From NCBI GenBank assembly GCA_029593915.1, contig CP046147.1:2713001-2777000 (forward strand): a DNA stretch of 64,000 nucleotides, written 5' to 3'. Of this stretch, positions 52,427-62,520 are shown piece by piece (position 1 is the first letter of the stretch; each line of letters begins with the position of its first letter). Below the pieces are notes generated by a model. It made no database searches. It was given only the letters and a program-made list of their open reading frames with translations, and was not told where the DNA came from. The position numbers and the translations under genes are program-made. This stretch comes from Candidatus Lucifugimonas marina. GTDB taxonomy: Bacteria > Chloroflexota > Dehalococcoidia > Lucifugimonadales > Lucifugimonadaceae.

Positions 52427-52855
52427 CTAACTACCGGCTAAGCGAACTTTCTCTTTAAACACATGGGTGCCCGCGAGAGTTTTCCGCACCGGGCATCTAG
52501 TCGAAATATCGGCGAGCCGCTCCAGCTGTGCAGCATCCAGATCACCATGAAGAACTAGATCGATACTGAAGTACTCAACTAGCCCGCCGGGTCGCTCGAC
52601 ATTCGCAGCGTCATCAGCGTGCACCCGATCATGCCTAATATCGACTTCCACTCGCTCCAACGGCCACTGCTTGCGCTTCGAGTACAAAAGCAATGTCATC
52701 GTCATGCACGATCCCAAAGCACCTAATAAAAGATCGTACGGCCCAGGTCCCATCCCATCGCCAATACCCTCTGGCTCATCAGCAAGCCAGGCATGATCGC
52801 CAGCCTCTACACGAACCTGAACATTTCGAACACTCTCGACTGAAACACTCGCCAT
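52427..52855 (-). CDS. OsmC/Ohr family protein
   Basis: 142 aa. The peroxidatic Cys50 lies in LGALGSCMTMTLLLYSKRK and the resolving Cys in ISTRCPVRKTL (near 118), the two-Cys arrangement of OsmC-type thiol peroxidases. It reduces organic hydroperoxides, probably with lipoylated proteins as electron donors in the Ohr subgroup. ATG start. Promoter region of about 160 bases is shared with the divergent gene at 53015. Confidence 0.93.
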   Translation of the reverse strand: MASVSVESVRNVQVRVEAGDHAWLADEPEGIGDGMGPGPYDLLLGALGSCMTMTLLLYSKRKQWPLERVEVDIRHDRVHADDAANVERPGGLVEYFSIDLVLHGDLDAAQLERLADISTRCPVRKTLAGTHVFKEKVRLAGS

Positions 52856-53014
52856 AGATAATCCTCCCCGAATGGATCAACGCACCGTAATGCGTCATCT
52901 TCTATGCTCGTAGTATCTTCCAATCTCGTTCAACACCTCGTACGGTATCCAACACCGTAAAACTCAACCTTTGCTCCGCCAAAGTGCGAACAATCTCAAT
53001 CACCCTTTTGAAAT

Positions 53015-53473
53015 ATGCCAAACCAAGACGGTTCGCTAACCGGATCTGACAAAGTCACGCTCGTGCAGATGTTGAATCGCATCATTCCATCCGAAAGCCC
53101 GGAAATGGCTGCGGGCACGCTAGGAATGCTCGACCCTGTTCAAGAACGAGCAAACGCCAAACAAGACACACGATCCAACTTCATCAGAATCGTCGACGCA
53201 CTTTCTCTCGACATGATGGCTCAAGCTGTTGGCGGATTCGCGGCGCTAACAGACGAAGAGCAAATCGCATCTCTTAAAATCGTAGAAAACACACTCCCAA
53301 GCGAATTCAACTCAATTCTCGCTCTGGCACGCGACGTGTACTACGAAGATGAACGAACCCCCAAACGGCCCAAAAGTTTCGACACGGAAACAGAAATCTT
53401 CGGAAAAGTGGAAACCGAAGAACCAGCCGTAGATAAAACACCGCGAAAACGACGCAACCGCCGATCAAAATAA
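53015..53473 (+). CDS. Hypothetical protein (possibly gluconate 2-dehydrogenase subunit 3-like)
   Basis: 152 aa. No signal peptide or membrane segment. The middle part is helical (LVQMLNRIIPSESPEMAAG, LSLDMMAQAVGGFAALT), and ALARDVYYEDERTPK recalls the C-terminal region of the gluconate_2-dh3 family, which is only a weak resemblance. It ends in a very basic tail (TPRKRRNRRSK). ATG start; the nucleoside hydrolase gene begins 10 bases after its stop, so they are likely coupled. Confidence 0.6.
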   Translation: MPNQDGSLTGSDKVTLVQMLNRIIPSESPEMAAGTLGMLDPVQERANAKQDTRSNFIRIVDALSLDMMAQAVGGFAALTDEEQIASLKIVENTLPSEFNSILALARDVYYEDERTPKRPKSFDTETEIFGKVETEEPAVDKTPRKRRNRRSK

Positions 53474-53482
53474 CTCTCGGCA

Positions 53483-54382
53483 ATGAACGAGGAACATTTG
53501 ACCAACGAATCAATAAAAGTCATCTTCGATACCGATATCGGCTCAGACATAGATGACGCTGTCGCGCTCGCGTACCTACTCGCCCAACCACGATGCGAGT
53601 TGCTCGGAGTAACCACCGTTTCCGGTCAGCCAATCGAACGGGCGAAGCTAGTTAGTGCCATCTGCAAAACTGCCGATAGAAGCATCCCGATCATCCCCGG
53701 CAATGAAAATCGACTCGACGGTCCGACACGGCAACCAAACGTTCCCCAAAGTTCGGTTTTGCCTAATTGGGCTCACGAATCAAGCTTCGAACGCACCGAT
53801 GCCGTTGAATTCATGGCTGAAACAATCCGCAACAATCCCAATGAAGTGGTGCTTCTAGCGGTAGGTCCAATGACCAATGTTGCACGCCTCTTCAAAGAGC
53901 ACCCCGACACCGCATCTCTCCTGAAATCACTTCACATGATGATCGGAAGGTTCTCCGACGCCGACAACCTTCCAACATCCGAATGGAATGCTCACTGCGA
54001 TCCCGCTGCGGCTCATATCGTCTACACCACCGAAGCGCCAAACCACACATCCATTGGACTCGACGTAACTCATCAGGTATCGATGGACTCAAAGCAAGTC
54101 AAAGAGCATTTTCAACACCCGTTGCTCAAGCCTGTCTACGAAATGTCAAAGGTCTGGTTCTCTGAACGAGACGAACTACGCTTTCATGATCCATTAGCAG
54201 CCGTAGCGCTCTTCGACGAATCTGTCTGTGAATACGAAAACGGCACTGCAATCGTAAAACGAACCAGTGATCGTGACGACGGCCAAACAGTTTGGATACC
54301 AGACGCGAAAGGACCGCATCGTGTCGGAAAAACAGTCGATGCGGCCCAGTTTTTCGATTCGTATTTCAGCGTATTCGAGTAG
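53483..54382 (+). CDS. Inosine/uridine-preferring nucleoside hydrolase
   Basis: 299 aa. The Ca2+-binding N-terminal motif is VIFDTDIGSDIDDAVALAYLL, VLLAVGPMTNVARL is the second conserved block and EWNAHCDPAAAHIV the third; DPLAAVALFD carries the C-terminal Asp ligand. It cleaves the N-glycosidic bond of ribonucleosides. The ATG at 53483 is used; a TTG 15 bases later is possible. Follows the gene at 53015 by 10 bases. A family A repeat lies just after it. Confidence 0.93.
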   Translation: MNEEHLTNESIKVIFDTDIGSDIDDAVALAYLLAQPRCELLGVTTVSGQPIERAKLVSAICKTADRSIPIIPGNENRLDGPTRQPNVPQSSVLPNWAHESSFERTDAVEFMAETIRNNPNEVVLLAVGPMTNVARLFKEHPDTASLLKSLHMMIGRFSDADNLPTSEWNAHCDPAAAHIVYTTEAPNHTSIGLDVTHQVSMDSKQVKEHFQHPLLKPVYEMSKVWFSERDELRFHDPLAAVALFDESVCEYENGTAIVKRTSDRDDGQTVWIPDAKGPHRVGKTVDAAQFFDSYFSVFE

Positions 54383-54401
54383 CTGGTAGCTCCGACTGTC
54401 A

Positions 54402-54421
54402 TCCTGAATTCAATTTCAGGT
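54402..54421. repeat. Short hairpin repeat family A, copy 4
   Basis: TCCTGAA-TTCAAT-TTCAGGT followed by TCTAAT; one arm base differs from copies 1-3. It sits between convergent nucleoside hydrolase and Ldh_2 genes. Confidence 0.72.
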
Positions 54422-54469
54422 TCTAATCGCCACCGCCAACAAACCCAGCACTGCGCCAAGTTCGAAGCC

Positions 54470-55576
54470 CTAAGCTAGATTGAAATCAATCTCGAACTCG
54501 CCACAAATGTCACGGAACCAATCGACAACCTCAGGGTGCAATGGAACACCCTGCTCCCGTCGATCGATTCGAGTCTCGTGCTCAGGCAAACCTGCGTAGA
54601 AAACACGTTCCTCGCCCGGCATTGGCTTCGTAGCAGCCAAACCGCTCACCATGCCGTCCATGTTCGCCTTGAACTCATCTACATCACCGAATGCATCGAC
54701 AGAGTAGGCAGCAACAAAGTGCGCACGACGATTCTGAGCAAGAGTTCCGAATCCCGGTGCAAACGAAAGCTGACCACACAGAATATCGACCATCACCGCA
54801 AGACTGTAACCCTTGTGCGAACCAAGCTCACGAGTCGACCCCATTGGCAACTGCATGCGAGTAGTACCCAGAGTTAGATCTTTGAACTGACCACCATCCA
54901 TATCGGGTGACCCGTCGTCATTGGCGACCCAGCCCGGCGACATCTCCTTGCCCATTCGAGCAGCGAGACCAATCTTGTTACCGGCAATAGAAGTCATCGC
55001 CGCATCAAACATAAAAGTAGGCTCATTCTTTCCAGGCGCAGCGAACGCAATCGGATTCGTTCCCAATTGAGGCTCCGCACCGTAAGTTGGAACCATCGAC
55101 TTGCCACCGGCAGTCATGCACCAGCCGATCATGTCCTTCTCGGCCGCCATCATGGCGTGGTAACCAGCTGCACCTAAGTGCCCCGAGTTACGAACCGCCA
55201 CAACACCCGTACCAACTGCTTTTGCTTTCTCTATAGCAATTTCCATTGCCTTAGGAGCGATCATCAAACCGAGACCACCATCACCATCAACAGTCGCCGT
55301 CGATGGAGTTTCCTTAACAATTTTGAGTTCAGGAGTCGGATTCAGTGCGTCAGAGTTGTAACCCGTAACGTATGAACGAAGCATGTTCGAAACACCGTGG
55401 GTATCGATACCACTCTCATCGGCGAACATCAGAACATCAGCACCAAGTTTTGCCTCTGATTCTGGAACACCACACTTCATGAATATCTGCTCAGTAGCAG
55501 AACGTAACTTGTCTACATCAACCCTTACGGCGATGTCATCTGGCACCTGAAAGTGCTTAAGCAACTCGAACCTCAC
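54470..55576 (-). CDS. Malate/L-lactate dehydrogenase family (Ldh_2) oxidoreductase
   Basis: 368 aa with the distinctive Ldh_2/MDH2 fold, unrelated to classical LDH. VAVRNSGHLGAAGYHAM carries the catalytic His, LGTNPIAFAAPG and FMFDAAMTSIA match the family NAD(P)-binding region, and GSHKGYSLAVMVDILCG is the C-terminal signature. The family oxidises 2-hydroxy acids such as ureidoglycolate, malate or sulfolactate; substrate not assignable. ATG start at 55576. Confidence 0.92.
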   Translation of the reverse strand: MRFELLKHFQVPDDIAVRVDVDKLRSATEQIFMKCGVPESEAKLGADVLMFADESGIDTHGVSNMLRSYVTGYNSDALNPTPELKIVKETPSTATVDGDGGLGLMIAPKAMEIAIEKAKAVGTGVVAVRNSGHLGAAGYHAMMAAEKDMIGWCMTAGGKSMVPTYGAEPQLGTNPIAFAAPGKNEPTFMFDAAMTSIAGNKIGLAARMGKEMSPGWVANDDGSPDMDGGQFKDLTLGTTRMQLPMGSTRELGSHKGYSLAVMVDILCGQLSFAPGFGTLAQNRRAHFVAAYSVDAFGDVDEFKANMDGMVSGLAATKPMPGEERVFYAGLPEHETRIDRREQGVPLHPEVVDWFRDICGEFEIDFNLA

Positions 55577-55791
55577 AATGCGATCAAATCAGCGTCTTGG
55601 GTAGCTACCAGCTCCGGAGCTTGTATAGGCGCCTGAATCCTGTTGAACCGGCGGAATACTAGCACCATATTCATCGAAGAATCACGCTCGCTTGAGAATT
55701 CTCACTACCGATTTGCTAGTCTGAACCCGTTCCACACCGAATCATCTACGGGTTCAACATAACGATTTGAACCAGTTGATATTGGTCAAAC

Positions 55792-55867
55792 GGGGCTTTA
55801 GCTCAGTTGGGAGAGCGCGTCGTTCGCAATGACGATGTCGGGGGTTCAAATCCCCCCAGCTCCACCA
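55792..55867 (+). tRNA. tRNA-Ala (CGC)
   Basis: 76 bases with encoded CCA. D stem GCTC/GAGC, anticodon stem CGTCG/TGACG with loop TTCGCAA (anticodon CGC), T stem GGGGG/CCCCC with TTCAAAT loop. The acceptor pairs well except for a T7-C66 mismatch. The stretch 55577-55791 before it holds no gene I can support. Confidence 0.93.
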
Positions 55868-55882
55868 CCCTTAGAAAAACTT

Positions 55883-56191
55883 TCAGGCTGATTCAGATAG
55901 CCCCACCGGAATCTGCGGCGCTGAAGCCCTTCGACCGTACCGAAGGTAGAGCAACAGCATTAATCCAGTAGTGGCGATGTAGAAAATGTGCAGAATCCAG
56001 ATAGGTCCAGGCGGCAGGCTGAAAACGTAGACAGCGTGCACCATATTCCCGACGTTCGCCATCAACAGGTTGGAAAAGCTGTAGGAAGCTAAATCCTTCG
56101 TCACATACGCTTTCAAAACCATGGGTAGAGTGCCCGCAGCGAACAGCACTGTGGATAACAGGCCAGCGATCATAGGTAGTTGAATATCCAT
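55883..56191 (-). CDS. PQ-loop / SemiSWEET-like small transporter
   Basis: 102 aa with three predicted membrane helices, the size of a SemiSWEET half-transporter. LLSTVLFAAGTLPMVLKAYVTKDLASYSF matches the PQ-loop pattern (Pro in helix 1, then K-x3-T-K-D), though the second residue of the PQ pair is Met. SemiSWEETs dimerise to move sugars. ATG start; solitary gene between tRNA-Ala and the OYE gene. Confidence 0.7.
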   Translation of the reverse strand: MDIQLPMIAGLLSTVLFAAGTLPMVLKAYVTKDLASYSFSNLLMANVGNMVHAVYVFSLPPGPIWILHIFYIATTGLMLLLYLRYGRRASAPQIPVGLSESA

Positions 56192-56320
56192 CTTCGTATC
56201 TCCAGAACTTGTTTATGTCTAAATCAAGTCTCTGAAGATTGATGATCGGAGGTACCTAACTAAGGGTAGGTAGACGGGTTTGTATATGCTCAACCCCGCC
56301 AGCACTACCAAAGGATTAAA

Positions 56321-56354
56321 CAAACAGACCACCGAAATATCGGTGGTCTGTTTG
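56321..56354 (-). terminator. Terminator after the OYE gene
   Basis: CAAACAGACCACCGA-AATA-TCGGTGGTCTGTTTG, a perfect 15-bp stem. On the minus strand it is followed by TTTAATCC. It is 25 bases after the OYE stop. Confidence 0.85.
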
Positions 56355-56378
56355 AGTTCCACGTACTAGTAATCTCGC

Positions 56379-57482
56379 TTAGCTGTTTCCTGAAGGCCCG
56401 GTGTAGGAAAAGTCCATCGAAGCCGGCTTGTACTGAATTGGCCAGTTTTCCGACTTCCCATCGAGCTGCGCCTGAGCGTACAACGCCCAGTACGGGTTCC
56501 TCATCATCTCTCGTCCGATAAACACCGCATCAGCTTTACCAGATTCAATGATCTCTTCCGCGTGCTTAGCTTCAGTGATCAGACCTACAGCACCAGTCAT
56601 AATTCCCGACTGATTTCGAATAGCGTCAGCGAATGGCACTTGGTATCCCGGTTTGAGATCAATCGACTGGTTCACGTTGTTACCACCACCCGAAGCATCA
56701 ACCAGATCAACTCCAGCGTCTTTCATCCACTTCGAAAGCTGGACAGCATCATCGATATCAAATCCACCCTCACTATATTCTGAGGAAGATATTCGCACCA
56801 CCAACGGAGCCGACTCAGGAATCTCTTTCCTCACGGCCTTGATGGTTTCCAAAGCAAATCGGCAACGATTCTCCAGCGCCCCACCGTACTCATCTGTTCG
56901 AGTATTCGACAGTGGCGACATGAAAGAACTGGCTAGATAGCCGTGAGCGAAGTGAAGCTCGACTACTTTGAATCCAGCTTCCAGCGAACGAAGTGCGCCA
57001 TCGACAAATTGCTGAGTAGCCTCGGCGATGTCTGCTTTCGTCATTTCCTTTGGCGTAGCGAAACTGTCGCTAAAAGGAATAGCGCTAGGCCCCAGAACTT
57101 CCCAGCCACCTTCGTCGAGCCCGAGAGTGACATGACCTTCCCACGGGCGAGAATGTCCAGCCTTACGACCGCCGTGCGCAATCTGAATAGCGGGCACAGA
57201 GCCTTGGCTCTCGATGAACTTTGTAATTGGGCGCCACGCATCAACATGCGCATCTGACCAAATACCCGGGCACCCTGGCGTGAGCCTTCCAACAGGGTCT
57301 ACTGCCGTGGCTTCAGCCATCACCAACCCAGTGCCACCTACAGCTCTCGCACCGAGATGCACCATATGCCAGTTAGTAGCGAGACCGTCTGGCTCGCACG
57401 AATACTCACACATTGGTGAATAGAAAACCCGGTTCGGAACTGTCACCCCTCGAAGTTCGATGGGGTTAAAAAGCTTGCTAAT
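56379..57482 (-). CDS. NADH:flavin oxidoreductase (Old Yellow Enzyme family)
   Basis: About 367 aa FMN-binding TIM barrel. VFYSPMCEYSCEPDG, AIQIAHGGRKAG with HGGR, HFAHGYLASSFMSPLSN(T)RTDEYGG and GGNNVNQSIDL match bacterial xenobiotic reductase/YqjM-type OYEs; VFIGREMMRNPYW is the C-terminal FMN-phosphate loop. The only usual start is GTG 57446, but the conserved family beginning ISKLFNPIELRG is encoded in frame upstream of it and reaches an AUU at 57482, with AAGGA 9 bases before. An AUU start (as in infC) or a lost ATG is implied. Confidence 0.85.
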   Translation of the reverse strand: MSKLFNPIELRGVTVPNRVFYSPMCEYSCEPDGLATNWHMVHLGARAVGGTGLVMAEATAVDPVGRLTPGCPGIWSDAHVDAWRPITKFIESQGSVPAIQIAHGGRKAGHSRPWEGHVTLGLDEGGWEVLGPSAIPFSDSFATPKEMTKADIAEATQQFVDGALRSLEAGFKVVELHFAHGYLASSFMSPLSNTRTDEYGGALENRCRFALETIKAVRKEIPESAPLVVRISSSEYSEGGFDIDDAVQLSKWMKDAGVDLVDASGGGNNVNQSIDLKPGYQVPFADAIRNQSGIMTGAVGLITEAKHAEEIIESGKADAVFIGREMMRNPYWALYAQAQLDGKSENWPIQYKPASMDFSYTGPSGNS

Positions 57483-57552
57483 TGTCGTAATTCCTTATTC
57501 TTCTGATTATTTACTGATCGTATCTAACAAATATGCGGGTGAAGCCCGCTGC

Positions 57553-58524
57553 TCAAGACTGTTTCGCTATCGCCTCGATTAGCGCCTGCATGTAACCCAT
57601 AGCGAACGCCCTGCCACGATGTCCCCACGGTGTATCACCATGTGTATGCGGGACATGGTCATCAACAAAGAAACTTCCATACCCACCATCGTGATACGTC
57701 TTCATCGCCCTGTACATATCAACGTGGCCTGTATTGATGAACTCTTCATGAAAATGCTCTGGGTCAGGTTCCGACACGTTACGGAAATGCACGTACAAAA
57801 CCCGTTCTCTACGAACCATTTCGTCGATAAATCCGTAAATTCCATCGTTCGCAGAGTCCGACATTTCGGCGATAGTGCCCTGGCAGAACAAAATCGAGTT
57901 CGACGGCGAATCGACTATGTCCATCAACCTTCGGTATCCATCGTACGAATTCAGAACCGGGTAGACACCACCGTGAGAATCGCTCGGCGGGTCTGGCGGA
58001 TGTATTCCGAGCCGGATTCCCTCTTCTTCAGCGACCGGAGTGATGATCTTGATCCAGTACTCAAGATTCGCCCACATCTCGTCAGCGCCATACTCTCGAC
58101 CATGCACAGGCGGATAGTCGGCAACCATGTTGTGGTCGTAGGCGGTACCTACCGCGCCTCCACGAATCTCTTTCGGCGCGGTGCGCCACACCTGTGACGG
58201 ATTCCAGCCGTAAGTGAACATAGGAATCCCCGCACGGGCGAAATTTCGCACAGTCGTGATCATGTTCTCGATCTGCTGATCTCGTCTCGGACCACCGAGT
58301 ATTACGTCGGTCATCATAGTCACAGCAGGATTCTCGAACGCGGCAAGCTTCATACCGTACTGCTCAACGGCAAGTCGATACTTCACGATTTCGTTCAGGG
58401 GCAGAACGCCATCGACAATCGGTAACTTCGACCGATTGAACACAATGTCGGTTGCTCCGTACTGCTGAGCAAACAACAAGTTCTGCGGATTCGGGCTCTC
58501 AAGATGTGCGAGACCTACACGCAT
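57553..58524 (-). CDS. Mannonate dehydratase family protein (UxuA-like), copy 1
   Basis: 323 aa TIM-barrel protein. EEGIRLGIHPPDPP, VHFRNV and FHEEFINTGHVDMYRAMKTYH follow UxuA-type motifs (metal-binding His and the His/Asp of the GxVDMY region). It would dehydrate D-mannonate or a related aldonate to a 2-keto-3-deoxy acid. It is exactly as long as the upstream copy (972 bases with stop) and about 45 bases from it, so the two arose by tandem duplication, now much diverged. ATG start. Confidence 0.85.
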   Translation of the reverse strand: MRVGLAHLESPNPQNLLFAQQYGATDIVFNRSKLPIVDGVLPLNEIVKYRLAVEQYGMKLAAFENPAVTMMTDVILGGPRRDQQIENMITTVRNFARAGIPMFTYGWNPSQVWRTAPKEIRGGAVGTAYDHNMVADYPPVHGREYGADEMWANLEYWIKIITPVAEEEGIRLGIHPPDPPSDSHGGVYPVLNSYDGYRRLMDIVDSPSNSILFCQGTIAEMSDSANDGIYGFIDEMVRRERVLYVHFRNVSEPDPEHFHEEFINTGHVDMYRAMKTYHDGGYGSFFVDDHVPHTHGDTPWGHRGRAFAMGYMQALIEAIAKQS

Positions 58525-58569
58525 GGTGTCGACCTTTCCGACGGCATTCTGACGATCAAATCAGTGCAG

Positions 58570-59541
58570 TTACCCTTGCTTGGTAACAGCCTCAATCATG
58601 GCCTGAATGTAACCGTTGGCGAACGCACGACCACGGTGTCCCCACTGAGTGTCTTGATGCGTGTGTGGAACGTGATCATCGATGAAGAAGCTGTCGTATC
58701 CGTTGTCGTTGTACACCTTCATCGCGCGGTACATATCGACGTGTCCCGTGTTGATGAATTCCTCATGAAAGTCTTCAGGGTTCGGAGCCGATACGTTGCG
58801 GAAGTGCACATAAAGAACCTTCTTCCGACGGACCATCTCACCGATGAACTCGTATAGAGCATCGCCCTCAGAATCAAACATTTCAGAAATCGTTCCCTGA
58901 CAGAACTCGATTCCAATATTGTCTGAAGGGTAAATATCGAGATAACGGCGGTAGTTGTCGTACGAATTGAACAACATCGGAATGCCACCGAGCTGCTTCA
59001 CTGGAGGATCACAAGGGTGAATTCCGAGTTTGATTCCTTCTTCCTCTGCAACCGGACCAATAGCCTTGATCCAGTATTCGAGATTCGCCCACATCTCTTC
59101 CTCGGTGTATTCCCTACCGTGAGTAAGCGGCATTTCGTTAGCAATTTCGTAATTGAACGCTGTTGCCCGAGCACCACCTCGAATCAGCTTTTCAGGCGTG
59201 CGCCAAACTTTCGAAGGCAACCAGTCGTAACCGAAGATTGGAATGCCCGCGCGTGCGATATTCCGCACCGTTTCAATCATGTTTTCGATCTGCTGATCAC
59301 GCTTCGGGCCACCAAGCATCACCTGGTCGTAGAACTCACGAGGAACGTTCTCAAGAGCGGAAAGCTTCATGCCGTAGCTTTCGACCTTGCGTCGAAGGTT
59401 CACAAGATCGTGAAGTTGTCACTTGCCATCAACAGCCGGAATGTTGGCGTGGTTGAACAGAATATCGGTCACACCGAACTGCTGTGCAAATAGCAAATAT
59501 TCAGGTGAAGGATCTTGAAATTGTCCGAATCCAGCTCGCAT
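58570..59541 (-). pseudogene. Mannonate dehydratase family protein (UxuA-like), copy 2, in-frame UGA
   Basis: Same family and length as copy 1 (972 bases from ATG 59541), with LGIHPCDPP, VHFRNVSAPNPEDFHEEF and GHVDMYRAMKVYND intact. Codon 41 is TGA (59419-59421): ...IPAVDGK-stop-QLHDLVNLRRKVESYGMK, where copy 1 has Leu (VDGVLPLNEIV) and related enzymes often have Trp. Downstream, an internal TTG/ATG at 59403 or later could restart a 277-aa product lacking strand 1. Likely a TGG to TGA nonsense change; selenocysteine is not expected at this position. Confidence 0.7.
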
Positions 59542-59648
59542 GTGTTTGATTCTCCTAGTGAATTAATTCTGAGGAACTCTCGTCACGATCTTGTTCGATT
59601 ATGAATCTATGCCTCACAACATTAAAAGGGTACTACTGACAACAGTGG

Positions 59649-60140
59649 TTATTCGCTCGAGCGCTCCAAAACATCCATACCGTCGTCCTCAGCACTGCCC
59701 CAACCGATAAACAAAGCACTTATTGAGATCACCCAGACAAGCAATACGTACACCGACCCAGTGCCGATGTCTGAAGTATCACCTGTTATTCCGGCAATGA
59801 TCGTCACAAAACCGAGAATCGCAGAAAGCCACGCGAATCCATCGGGCAACAATCGCGCTTTCAGAATCGCGAACGCGACAATGATCATCGCTACACCGAG
59901 ACCTACCCAGCCCAACAACGACAGTGCGTCTATCTTTGCAAACGGCGCAGCGGTCGAAAGTAAACCTACGACTGAAACCGTAAAACCCAACCGCGATTGC
60001 AATCCTCGGTACCTGTCGGCCACAAGTGCAAAGTTGTACCAAAACATCGCATAAGCAACAGCCGCCAATCCAAGAAGCACCGTCGGTACTGCTGAGATTT
60101 CAGAACCGCCGTAGTGACCTGCCCCCGATAGCGTTACCAC
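59649..60140 (-). pseudogene. Membrane protein with 5' end replaced by an insertion sequence
   Basis: 163 codons open from a GTG. The first dozen residues (MVTLSGAGHYGG) are encoded by the end of the IS3-family element, whose terminal TGACCTGCCCCC on the plus strand starts at 60115. The genuine part, from about SEISAVPTVLLG onward, has about four membrane helices and an acidic C-terminus (AEDDGMDVLERSSE). The native start is missing. A fusion product from the IS-derived GTG is possible. No family recognised. Confidence 0.6.
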
Positions 60141-60143
60141 TTA

Positions 60144-60974
60144 TTATCTCGGATTCGCAGCCAGCTTAAGCCTGGGCATGATCACCTCAGGTGCTGGTGC
60201 CCGGTATCCAAGTGAGCTGTGTGGTCGGATCGTGTTGTACTCCCTTCTCCACCGTTCCGTCAGTATCTGTACCTCCTTCAACGAATAGAAGATCTCACGG
60301 TTTAGCAACTCATCTCTGAACTTTCCGTTGAAGCTCTCGTTGTAGCCGTTCTCCCATGGACTACCCGGTTCGATAAATAGTGTCTTCACTCCAACTCGCT
60401 CCAGCCAGTCTCGAATTGTCTTTGAAGTGAACTCCGGCCCGTTATCTGAACGAATGTGCTCCGGTGCACCATTAAGAACAAATAGTTCTGTCAGCGCATG
60501 GATCACATCGTTTGACCTGATACGCCTCGCCACCTTGATGGCCATGCACTCCCGCGTGTACTCGTCGATCACAGTGAGCATTCTGACCGCACGACCGTCC
60601 TCGGTTCTACAGGCCACGAAGTCGTAAGCCCACACATGTCCTTTACGTTCCGGTTTCAGCTTGATGATTGAACCATCGTTCAGCCAGAGCCGTCCTCTTT
60701 TCGGTTGCTTCTTCGGAACCTTCAGCCCTTCACGTCGCCATATGCGTTCGACACGCTTGTGGTTCACATGCCAGCCACGATCCCTTAGCAATGCTGTGAT
60801 CCGGCGATAGCCGTACCTGCCGAACCGCACTGCAAGCTTGACGATTTCGGCAGTCAGCGATTCTTCGTCATCTCTCAACTTCAAAGCTCGACGTTGTGTT
60901 GGTCTGGGCTGGTTGAGCACCATACAGGCTCTTCGCTCAGATACTCCAGGAAGTATTCGCTGGACGTATTTCAC
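60144..60974 (-). CDS. IS3-family transposase OrfB (DDE integrase)
   Basis: 276 aa from GTG 60974. An HTH_21-type region (RFGRYGYRRITALLRDRGW ... KRVERIWRREGL) precedes an rve integrase core with the DDE residues in VWAYDFVACR, RSDNGPEFTSK and ENGYNESFNGK, and the RPHSSLGYRAPAP C-terminal motif. Intact in sequence. The frame differs from orfA, so a full OrfAB fusion would need a -1/+2 frameshift near the orfA end (around 61000). Confidence 0.93.
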   Translation of the reverse strand: MKYVQRILPGVSERRACMVLNQPRPTQRRALKLRDDEESLTAEIVKLAVRFGRYGYRRITALLRDRGWHVNHKRVERIWRREGLKVPKKQPKRGRLWLNDGSIIKLKPERKGHVWAYDFVACRTEDGRAVRMLTVIDEYTRECMAIKVARRIRSNDVIHALTELFVLNGAPEHIRSDNGPEFTSKTIRDWLERVGVKTLFIEPGSPWENGYNESFNGKFRDELLNREIFYSLKEVQILTERWRREYNTIRPHSSLGYRAPAPEVIMPRLKLAANPR

Positions 60975-60997
60975 GCACTTACGGCGACGTGAAGGGC

Positions 60998-61276
60998 TCA
61001 GAAGTTTACCTCTGCCGCTTCTTTCAGGATCTGTTTATCCAGAGCAAGATCGGCAACCGTTCGCTTCAGTCTTGCGTTTTCTTTCTCAAGCTTCTTGAGC
61101 TTCTTTGCCTGGTCGAGATCGAGTCCACCGTACTCACGTCGCCACCTGTAATAGGTGTGATCTGTAACACCGATCTCTCGTACTGCCTGACCTACGCTCT
61201 TGCCACCTGCAACGGCAACCTCGACTTGCCGGAGCTTGTTTAGGACCTGCTCCGGACCATGACCTTTTCTTGGCAT
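60998..61276 (-). CDS. IS3-family transposase OrfA
   Basis: 92 aa. A helix-turn-helix (GKSVGQAVREIGVTDHTYYRWRREYGG, in part) and a leucine-zipper-type helix (KKLKKLEKENARLKRTVADLALDKQILKEA, in part) that dimerises and binds the terminal repeats. Ends with TGA just before the orfB frame. ATG start at 61276 preceded by GAAGGGAGGCAG, a strong ribosome site. Confidence 0.92.
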   Translation of the reverse strand: MPRKGHGPEQVLNKLRQVEVAVAGGKSVGQAVREIGVTDHTYYRWRREYGGLDLDQAKKLKKLEKENARLKRTVADLALDKQILKEAAEVNF

Positions 61277-61365
61277 TTCTGCCTCCCTTCAATTCAACCA
61301 GTATCTGATTTTTCAACTGGATACGTTTGAGGGGGGCAGCAACTGTCTTGGCTGTCAAGCACTGC

Positions 61366-62520
<1,155 letters not shown>

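Larger units (their letters stand above)
60115..61342 (-). mobile_element. IS3-family insertion sequence
   Basis: About 1.23 kb with orfA and orfB on the minus strand. The ends carry imperfect inverted repeats: TGACCTGCCCCC at 60115-60126 and, reading the other way from 61342, TTGCTGCCCCCC. The left-hand end (plus-strand view) disrupts a membrane-protein gene. The right-hand end abuts the IS110-family element, so it may be trimmed. Target duplications could not be recognised. Confidence 0.8.

Noticed and set aside
59403-59421. Selenocysteine at the UGA of UxuA-like copy 2
   Set aside because: The position is not a Cys in the neighbour copy and has no redox role; the TTCGAC/GTCGAA hairpin downstream is weak and made of common bases.
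46373-59541. TGA recoded as a sense codon genome-wide
   Set aside because: TGA is an ordinary stop for several intact genes here (AIR-synthase-like, maf, Nudix, IS transposases), so code reassignment does not fit.
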